Assembly (NCBI GenBank): GCA_964408735.1
Contig: CAYPAX010000064.1
Coordinates: forward strand, 1-27,636
From: UBA7887 sp964408735
GTDB lineage: Bacteria; Pseudomonadota; Alphaproteobacteria; UBA7887
Length of the DNA stretch: 27,636 bases
Direction: 5' to 3'
Below are positions 22,327 through 27,636 of this stretch, in pieces (within the stretch, counting starts at the first letter, position 1; the number at the start of each line of letters is the position of its first letter). The notes beneath the pieces were generated by a model. It worked only from the letters and a program-made list of their open reading frames with translations. It was not told the origin of the DNA and did not search any database. A program made the translations under genes and the position numbers.

Positions 22327-24114
22327 TCACTCGAAATACAGACGCGCGGGCGGCAGGTGGCTGGCGCCGAGGCAGCACCAGGTGGCGACGTCGATGCCGA
22401 GGTCGGCGAAGAGCGGCTGTAGGACAGCAACGCGGCGGAACGGGGCGTTGCCGAGCGCGTCGCTCTCGCCGGCCAGGGTGCGCTCCGCTAGCGCAGAGAC
22501 CGCTGCTGTCAGTGCGGCGAAGTCGTCAGCCAGCACGACCGTCGCCGTGCCCTCGCCGTCGGCGCTCCAGATCAGGCTGACCGATAACCAGGCATCGCCA
22601 GCGGCGGAGCGGGCGCCGAGGCTGGTGACGCTGTCACGCAGGGCGAAGCTCGCCTGCCAGTCCTCACCGTCGCGGCGCAAAGAGCCGTCCTCGACGACCA
22701 GGCCGCCGGGTGCCGCGGAATCCGAGCGCAGGCGCGCGACGCTGCCGCTGCCGTTGCTGCGCAGGCGCCCGCGCAGCACCAGGCCGCCATCGCCAAAAGG
22801 CGCGCAGGTGAAGCCGAATTCGCTGCCATCGCTTTCGGCCCGCACCTCACATGCCGTGGTTGCTTCGCGGGCGGGCCTCGCCCCCTCACGCAGGCGCGCG
22901 TCAAGCCGCTGGATATCGGCAAGCGCCAGGAAATCGCCCAGCCCGGCTATGGTCTTGCTCAGCCAGTGGGGCTCGACCGCCGGCATGCCGGCGAAGGGCT
23001 TCGCCACCGACCACACCGCCACGGGTGCACGCTCGTAGAGGGGCTCGTATATGTCGTCGAAAAGCAGCAGCGCCGGGGTGACCAGGGAGGCGAGTTCGGC
23101 CAGGCCTTCCTCGCCGTCCATGCGGCCTGAGCCGTAGCCGGCTTCGGCAAAGGGGTCGTAGTCGGCAAGGCCGGCACCCGCAATGGCGAGGCCGTCCGGG
23201 AAACGCGCCTGCCAGCCCGCCATCACGGCGGCGGCAAAGCGCGAGCGCGCGCCGTCGCCTGTCTCGCCTAGCTGGTAGCCGCCGGTCAGCCGATAGCGCA
23301 ACGCCGCGACCAAGCCGTCACGACGGCAGACGACAGCCGCCGCTGCATCGCCGCTCGCCTCGCAGGCCTGCTGCCAGACGGCCTGGTAGGCGCCGAGCCA
23401 GTTGGCCCGGTCGGTGGCTTCATCGAAGGATTCGGGAATGTCGAACGGCACCGTCGCGTCGATGCCGTAGAAGCGCTCGGCCTTACTGCGCAACAGTGCG
23501 GCGACCTTGATGTTGGTGTTGCTTTCGGCCCAGGGCCGGTCGGCATAGATCAGGGCGTGGTTGTGGTGGCAGGCGAGGCAGAGCCCGCGATCCACATAGC
23601 CCACCGTCGGCGCACCGCCTTCGCGATAGTCGCTGATGACCTGGTATTCGAAGCGCCCGGCGGCCTCGTTGTAGCTGATCGCCTCCACCGAATTGGTGCG
23701 CGGCTGGTAGCCGAGATAGAGCCGGTCCTTCATCATCAGGCCGGATTCGTGCGACGCGGGTGCGGGCTCGGTGTCGACGGCGCCGACGGCGCGGGGATAG
23801 CGGAAGAACTCGGGCTCCGCCTCATGGCGGTGCAGGGAGCGGCCGATAGGGTGCAGCACGCGCTTGATGGGCTCGCGGAACCCCGGGCCGAGGCGGGCGG
23901 CGATACGATCGGTCAGGGCCTCGAAGGGATAGGGCACCACGATCTGCCAGCGGCCATCAACCTGCTCGGCGAGCACGAAATCGAGCAGCGAACGGCCCAG
24001 CGGCGGCAGGTCGGGCCCGCGGTTCTCGGCCGAGGTCAGCGCCTCCGGCTCGGCCAGCGCCGGCGCGGCAAGGACAAGGGCGGCCAGGGCAAGGGAAAGC
24101 CGTCGCGTCTTCAT
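22327..24114 (-). CDS. Secreted protein with a single CxxCH heme-binding motif, unknown function
   Basis: A 595-residue protein beginning MKTRRLSLALAALVLAAPALA, a signal peptide with cleavage expected after A21. One c-type heme motif, CLACHH (C179-C182-H183), lies in a segment YVDRGLCLACHHNHALIY, so covalent heme attachment in the periplasm is plausible. I do not recognise the rest: aromatic-rich parts (RFEYQVISDYREGG, WLGAYQAVWQQA) precede a C-terminal beta-rich region (GGLVLRGRLRSNGSGSVARL). Three further cysteine pairs occur. It may be a monoheme cytochrome-like enzyme; no partner gene is obvious. The ATG at 24114 is chosen for the signal peptide; the open frame runs on to 24225. Confidence 0.8.
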   Translation of the reverse strand: MKTRRLSLALAALVLAAPALAEPEALTSAENRGPDLPPLGRSLLDFVLAEQVDGRWQIVVPYPFEALTDRIAARLGPGFREPIKRVLHPIGRSLHRHEAEPEFFRYPRAVGAVDTEPAPASHESGLMMKDRLYLGYQPRTNSVEAISYNEAAGRFEYQVISDYREGGAPTVGYVDRGLCLACHHNHALIYADRPWAESNTNIKVAALLRSKAERFYGIDATVPFDIPESFDEATDRANWLGAYQAVWQQACEASGDAAAAVVCRRDGLVAALRYRLTGGYQLGETGDGARSRFAAAVMAGWQARFPDGLAIAGAGLADYDPFAEAGYGSGRMDGEEGLAELASLVTPALLLFDDIYEPLYERAPVAVWSVAKPFAGMPAVEPHWLSKTIAGLGDFLALADIQRLDARLREGARPAREATTACEVRAESDGSEFGFTCAPFGDGGLVLRGRLRSNGSGSVARLRSDSAAPGGLVVEDGSLRRDGEDWQASFALRDSVTSLGARSAAGDAWLSVSLIWSADGEGTATVVLADDFAALTAAVSALAERTLAGESDALGNAPFRRVAVLQPLFADLGIDVATWCCLGASHLPPARLYFE

Positions 24115-24330
24115 GGCCGCACCATAGCCTGCGCGTTGGCAGGGCGCATAGGCTTTCTGCAAAGACCGCCAGGCCCGCACCCTGAGTCGATGGTTGCCAT
24201 TTTGCATATCCGCCAGCGCCGTCAAGGGCGCGAAGCGCCGGCCAAAGGCCGATCGAAACCCCCTGACCGCGCTGACGGATATGCCATCGGCTCAGGGCGT
24301 TTCCCGCGGGGGAGTCGAAGGGCGAATGCT

Positions 24331-25572
24331 ATGCTATGGCCGATGAGCGAGCGACCGGACAGCACAGCGGGCCATGGCGAGAACCGCATCGCCTCGACCG
24401 CGGTGAGCGATATGCGCCAGCTCGGCCTCGGGCTGGTGCTCGCTTCGCTCGCCAGCATTCCCATTGTGGTCTTCCTGCCGGATGAGCTTGAGAGCGGCAA
24501 CGATCTGGCCCTGGTCGCCCTGGTCTTTCCGCTTGCCGCATTGGCTTTCGCCATGACGCTGTTGCGGCGCTGGTTGGCCTGGCGGCGCTTCGGCCGCCTG
24601 GCCCTGGTCATGGACCCCTTCCCGGGCTCGCTCGGCGGCGATGTCGGCGGCGAGGTGGAGCTGCCGTTACGCTATAGAAACGATGCCCGCCTAAGAGTGG
24701 CACTGGCCTGCTCGCGCCTGGAAAAGCGCTCGGAAGGCGCCGCTCGCGAGTCGGTGATATGGGACCGCGACGGCCTGGCCGAGGCCGCCCCGGCCGCCGC
24801 CGGCACCCGCGTGCGCTTTCGCTTTGCCGTGCCCGCCACGCTGCCCGCCAGCAGCGTGGACGGCGACACCGAATTCCGTTGGCGCCTGCGCTTGCGGGTG
24901 CCGGGCAAGGGCTTCGACCGCACTTTCGCGCTGCCGGTGGCGGCTGGCCGGCCTGAGCGTTCGCGCGCCCACATCGCTGACTCCCACGAAACCCTGCTGG
25001 CCGCCGGTGCTGCGCAGGCCCTGCCATGGGGCATTCGCATCGAGCGACAGGGCAGCCAGCTGACATTACACCTTGCCGCCTTCCGCAATACCGGGCTGGC
25101 CCTGGCCCTGACCGCACTCGGTGCGGTCCTGTCGGCCCCGGCGGTGGCCCTGGCGGCCGTCGCCAGGGACCTCGTCGGCGGCGGGCTGTTCGACCTCATC
25201 TTGGCGGTGGTGCCGGGGCTCATCGCGCTGGTCTGCGGCATGCTCGGCCTGCTGCTGATGCTCGCCGGCCTGCGCGACCTCGGCCGCAGCCGCACCGTCT
25301 CGGCCGGGCCCAGCGGCATCACCGTGACCTCGCGGCTATTCGGCCTGCCCTTCGGCACCGAGCGCCTGGACGGCGTGAGGGGGTTCGAGACCGAGGTCGG
25401 CTCGCGCAGCGGCAACGGCCCGGGATCGAAGAAAGTCGTGCGCCTGATCGCCCGCGACCGCAGTGGCGGCAAGCTGGTCGTCGCCGACGGCATCCGCGAC
25501 ACGGCCACCCTGCGCCGCCTCGAGCGCGACCTCGCTGCCGCCACCGGCTTGCCCGCGCCGCCAACGACATGA
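24331..25572 (+). CDS. Four-TM membrane protein with a large extramembrane domain, unknown function
   Basis: About 413 residues. Two TM helices lie near the N terminus (about 31-50, QLGLGLVLASLASIPIVVFL; and 58-78). A soluble beta-rich domain follows (about 95-250; RVRFRFAVPATLP and EFRWRLRLRVPGKGFDRTF look like an immunoglobulin/arrestin-like sandwich). Then come two more TM helices (about 255-277 and 286-313) and a C-terminal domain of about 100 residues. The layout resembles DUF3592-type proteins, but I cannot assign a function. The start is uncertain: ATG 24331 has an AAGGG site upstream, ATG 24343 has none. It is divergent from the CxxCH protein, with a 216-bp spacer in which I see no clear promoter. 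Confidence 0.75.
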   Translation: MLWPMSERPDSTAGHGENRIASTAVSDMRQLGLGLVLASLASIPIVVFLPDELESGNDLALVALVFPLAALAFAMTLLRRWLAWRRFGRLALVMDPFPGSLGGDVGGEVELPLRYRNDARLRVALACSRLEKRSEGAARESVIWDRDGLAEAAPAAAGTRVRFRFAVPATLPASSVDGDTEFRWRLRLRVPGKGFDRTFALPVAAGRPERSRAHIADSHETLLAAGAAQALPWGIRIERQGSQLTLHLAAFRNTGLALALTALGAVLSAPAVALAAVARDLVGGGLFDLILAVVPGLIALVCGMLGLLLMLAGLRDLGRSRTVSAGPSGITVTSRLFGLPFGTERLDGVRGFETEVGSRSGNGPGSKKVVRLIARDRSGGKLVVADGIRDTATLRRLERDLAAATGLPAPPTT

Positions 25573-25594
25573 TACTCACTGCCCCGAATTCCGT

Positions 25595-25681
25595 GCCCCT
25601 GTGGCGGAATTGGTAGACGCGGCAGACTCAAAATCTGTTGTCCGCAAGGACGTGCCGGTTCGATTCCGGCTGGGGGCACCA
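25595..25681 (+). tRNA. tRNA-Leu (anticodon CAA)
   Basis: An 87-nt tRNA with encoded CCA. The acceptor stem GCCCCTG pairs with TGGGGGC (two G-U pairs), followed by discriminator A and CCA. The D-arm region GGCGGAATTGGTAGACGC has the leucine-type layout. The anticodon stem GCAGA/TCTGT encloses the loop CTCAAAA, giving anticodon CAA (reads UUG). A long variable arm (TTGTCCGCAAGGACG) and the T-arm GCCGGTTCGATTCCGGC complete it. The long variable arm confirms a class II tRNA. It lies 22 bp after the membrane-protein stop. Confidence 0.98.
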
Positions 25682-25710
25682 TTTCCTGACATGTTGAGAG
25701 AGCGGTTTCC

Positions 25711-26469
25711 ATGAGCGAAGATCTGGTGATCCTGGCCGTGGCCGGGCGTGTTGCCGAGGTGACGTTGAACCGGCCCGGGCAATTGAACGCGCTGACGCCT
25801 GAGTTGCTCGGCGAGCTTGGTGGCTGTCTCGACGGCATCGCCGCGCGTGATGATATTTCGGTCGTGGTGTTGAGCGGCGCCGGGCGTGCCTTTTCCGCCG
25901 GGGTCGACCTCAAGGCGCTGCAAGGCGACGCGGCGGGCGGCGATGTCGGCGGCTCGCTCAATGCGCGGGCGCGCCATGTCATCGACCGCATCGAGAGCAT
26001 GCCCCAGGCGGTGATCGCCAAGATCAACGGCTTCTGCTTCACCGGGGCGCTGGAAATCGCGCTGGCCTGCGATCTGCGCGTGGTTGCCGAAGAGGCCAAG
26101 CTCGGCGACACCCACGCGGTGCTCGGCTTTCGCCCCACCTGGGGCATGACCCAGCGCCTGCCGCGCCTGGTCGGCGGCCAGCGAGCGCGCGAGCTGTCGT
26201 TCACCGCCCGCGCCATTTCCGGTGCCGAGGCGGCGGCCTACGGCCTGGCGCTGGAAGCCGTGCCGCTGGCCGACCTCAATGCCCATGTCGCTGCGCTGGC
26301 CGAGCAGATCGCCGCCAACAGCCCGGGTTCCATAGCCGCCTACAAGGATCTCTACCGGGTGGCCGCCAATAGCGGCCTGGCCGACGGCCTCGCCACCGAA
26401 TCGTCGACCGAATACGACATCACCGACACCGCCGAGCGCGTCGCCGCCTTCATGGCGAAGAGACTCTAA
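25711..26469 (+). CDS. Enoyl-CoA hydratase/isomerase (crotonase) family protein
   Basis: A 252-residue crotonase-fold protein. The oxyanion-hole segments are GRAFSAGVDLKAL (58-70) and INGFCFTGALEIALACDLRV (105-124). The first catalytic glutamate position is filled (E115). The second, which in true enoyl-CoA hydratases is the Glu of a GLPE-type motif, aligns here to GDTHAVLGFRP with H135. Such members are found in several bacteria and may catalyse a different reaction on an acyl-CoA. No fatty-acid oxidation partner is adjacent. An AGAGAG-type site precedes the ATG. It follows the tRNA gene by 29 bp and overlaps the stop of the convergent hypothetical gene by 4 bp. Confidence 0.9.
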   Translation: MSEDLVILAVAGRVAEVTLNRPGQLNALTPELLGELGGCLDGIAARDDISVVVLSGAGRAFSAGVDLKALQGDAAGGDVGGSLNARARHVIDRIESMPQAVIAKINGFCFTGALEIALACDLRVVAEEAKLGDTHAVLGFRPTWGMTQRLPRLVGGQRARELSFTARAISGAEAAAYGLALEAVPLADLNAHVAALAEQIAANSPGSIAAYKDLYRVAANSGLADGLATESSTEYDITDTAERVAAFMAKRL

Positions 26470-27005
26470 AGCTCGTCCAGTATCTTCCTTGTGTCCGGGT
26501 TTGCTTCGAGATGTTCGTGTTTCTTGCGGCGATCCTCGAGGAAGCGCTCGAAGTCCTCGCGGTAGTCGCCAAGATCGCCATTCGCCAGGGCCTCCAGGGA
26601 TGACAGGAACTCGGCCGCCTCCCTTTTCTCGTCGGCGTGGCTCCAGGTGTTCACATCCCATTCCTTGAATTTTCGTGGTGGCGACGGCTTGGCTTCGGCC
26701 TTGCGCGCCGGTCCGGCCGGCACATCGCTCTCGCTCTCATGCTCGGCCTTGGCCTGGTACCAGTCGGCATCGCCGGCGCCACCGACGGCACGCAGAAACT
26801 GCTTGTACTCGCGCCCGCCCCGCGGCGCGATCTCCGCCCGCCGCACATGCCAGCCGACGAACAGCAGCATCTCGGGCGTCAGCGCCTCGATATGCCCGCG
26901 CTGCGACTTGCCCGCCCGCTCGGCAAGAAACTTGCGCCAGCCCTTGATGCTGCGCCATTGCTTGGTTTCGGTGCCGAGAATCCAATGGGTGTCGCTGTCT
27001 GTCAT
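26466..27005 (-). CDS. Hypothetical protein, charged, C-terminal helical
   Basis: A 179-residue protein I do not recognise. No signal peptide, TM helix or known motif is visible. The N-terminal half (HWILGTETKQWRSIKGWRKF, MLLFVGWHVRRAEI) looks folded. The middle (about 85-110) is low-complexity and Ala/Pro/Lys-rich, and the C-terminal part is a highly charged helix (ALANGDLGDYREDFERFLED, RRKKHEHLEAN). The next gene upstream on this strand is the rhodanese, 50 bp away, so they may be co-transcribed. Its stop overlaps the stop of the crotonase gene by 4 bp. Confidence 0.7.
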   Translation of the reverse strand: MTDSDTHWILGTETKQWRSIKGWRKFLAERAGKSQRGHIEALTPEMLLFVGWHVRRAEIAPRGGREYKQFLRAVGGAGDADWYQAKAEHESESDVPAGPARKAEAKPSPPRKFKEWDVNTWSHADEKREAAEFLSSLEALANGDLGDYREDFERFLEDRRKKHEHLEANPDTRKILDEL

Positions 27006-27055
27006 GCTGTCCTCGATGCTTTTCAGCTTTATGGCATGGCCAAGCGGCTTTACGT

Positions 27056-27493
27056 CTATTCGCTCACCGTCTCCTCGGTCGGCAGGTCGGCGTCCTCCCA
27101 GGCCGGCAGGCCGCCCGGCAGGCGATACACCCGGCTATAGCCCCAGACGATCGCCTTGGCCGCGGCATAGGCCGAATAGGGGCAGAATTTTCCCCAACAA
27201 TAGAAGATGACCGGCTCGTCCCTGGCGACGAGCGCGCCAAGCGCGGCTCGTGACAAGCCGACATTGAGGTCGAGGTGGTGCGCCGCGGGGATATGGCCGC
27301 GCTCGAAGGACCCCTGATCGCGAACGTCGATGATCGGCGCCCCCGCATCGCGCATGACCCTCGCCGTCGCGACATCGATTTCCGTGCCACCGTCGACGAA
27401 ATACTCACCGGTCGCGTTGCGGCTTATGTGGGCGCGAAATTCGGCCATGCGCTCGGGCTCGCCGGCACCCGCCTCCAGATTCGCCTTGCGCAA
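27056..27493 (-). CDS. Rhodanese-domain protein, 5' end uncertain
   Basis: At least 145 residues in the frame reported, beginning at a TTG. The rhodanese (sulfurtransferase) domain runs from TEIDVATARVMRDAG to the end, with IIDVRDQGSFERGHIPAAHH and the active-site loop FYCWGKFCPYSAYAAAKA, where the first Cys is the expected sulfur acceptor. An ATG at 27448 lies just before the domain. In-frame sequence upstream of the TTG also looks coding (GLWWYRNLFDADRASIERF) back to a TAA at 27599-27601, but contains no ATG, GTG or TTG. A CTG at 27554-27556 is preceded by AGGAGG at 27562-27567, so a non-AUG start is possible. Confidence 0.8.
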   Translation of the reverse strand: MRKANLEAGAGEPERMAEFRAHISRNATGEYFVDGGTEIDVATARVMRDAGAPIIDVRDQGSFERGHIPAAHHLDLNVGLSRAALGALVARDEPVIFYCWGKFCPYSAYAAAKAIVWGYSRVYRLPGGLPAWEDADLPTEETVSE

Positions 27494-27561
27494 GCCCGAT
27501 TGGAAGCGTTCGATCGAGGCGCGGTCGGCATCGAACAGGTTGCGGTACCACCACAGGCCCG

Positions 27562-27567
27562 CCTCCT
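27562..27567 (-). promoter_or_regulatory. AGGAGG site upstream of a possible CTG start for the rhodanese
   Basis: AGGAGG on the minus strand, 5 bp before an in-frame CTG (27554-27556) that would extend the rhodanese to include GLWWYRNLF-like sequence. A TATACG box at 27581-27586 preceded by TGC could be an extended -10. Chance occurrence in a GC-rich coding stretch is possible. Confidence 0.3.
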
Positions 27568-27618
27568 GCAGGGTGGGTCGCGTATAGCAGCCCGTTGATT
27601 AAGTGGCTTTGCTGATTC

Positions 27619-27636
27619 TCACTCCCAGACGATGAA
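27619..27636 (-). CDS. Possible C-terminal end of the next gene (partial)
   Basis: At the window edge the minus strand reads FIVWE followed by TGA. This would be the last five codons of a gene entering from outside, with about 60 bp to the possible rhodanese start. Far too short to identify. Confidence 0.2.
   Translation of the reverse strand, partial: FIVWE

Noticed and set aside
25595..25711. tRNA-associated integration site
   Set aside because: No integrase and no repeat of the tRNA 3' end in the window; flanking genes are GC-rich housekeeping types.
24672..26216. 514-residue minus-strand open frame spanning the tRNA and two genes
   Set aside because: Runs antisense through tRNA-Leu and the crotonase gene; Ser/Arg-rich shadow.
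1..27636. CRISPR arrays or rRNA genes
   Set aside because: No regularly spaced short repeats and no rRNA-like sequence were seen on reading.

Overview
The window is GC-rich, densely packed DNA of ordinary bacterial housekeeping and metabolic genes. Gene content and style suggest a marine or soil alphaproteobacterium, probably near Rhodospirillales. The pointers are the MarR regulator divergent from a branched-chain aminotransferase, an operon carrying pgsA and molybdenum cofactor genes, tandem adenylate/guanylate cyclase-TPR proteins and a GlcG-like protein. This is inference from gene families; no rRNA or marker gene is present to settle it.

Layout. 62-1539: a MarR-type regulator divergent from an ilvE-like aminotransferase. 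1536-5850 (minus): a tight operon pgsA-mobB-moeA-moaD-moaE ending in a secreted outer-membrane-barrel-like protein; it makes phosphatidylglycerol phosphate and the molybdenum cofactor. 6082-6510: a GlcG/HbpS-like protein. 6515-12292 (minus): a three-gene operon of two paralogous class III cyclase-TolB-TPR proteins around a cysteine-rich protein of unknown function. This is the most unusual part of the window. The downstream cyclase carries two complete TolB/TPR effector modules, and its second module has clearly lower GC. 12423-13826: an FAD-linked oxidase of the D-lactate/glycolate dehydrogenase type. 13845-14843: a lower-GC zinc-ribbon/HEAT-like gene lying between the oxidase and a 102-bp degenerate second copy of the oxidase 3' end.

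15054-18261: biotin genes bioD (minus) divergent from bioA-bioF (plus). 18287-19620 (minus): a panE-like reductase followed by a short DksA/TraR zinc-finger protein. 19697-21238: a thiamine-diphosphate enzyme of the acetolactate synthase/benzoylformate decarboxylase superfamily. 21239-21598 has no gene but holds a 159-bp element with 44-bp inverted ends (43/44 matching). 21599-24114 (minus): a large secreted protein with one CxxCH heme motif, then a glutathione S-transferase. 24331-25572: a four-TM membrane protein. 25595-25681: tRNA-Leu(CAA). 25711-26469: a crotonase-fold protein lacking one of the two usual catalytic glutamates. 26466-27493 (minus): a hypothetical protein and a rhodanese whose 5' end is unclear.

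No CRISPR array, integrase, transposase or prophage gene was seen. The signs of rearrangement are the chimeric cyclase, the insertion beside the duplicated oxidase tail, and the inverted-repeat element.
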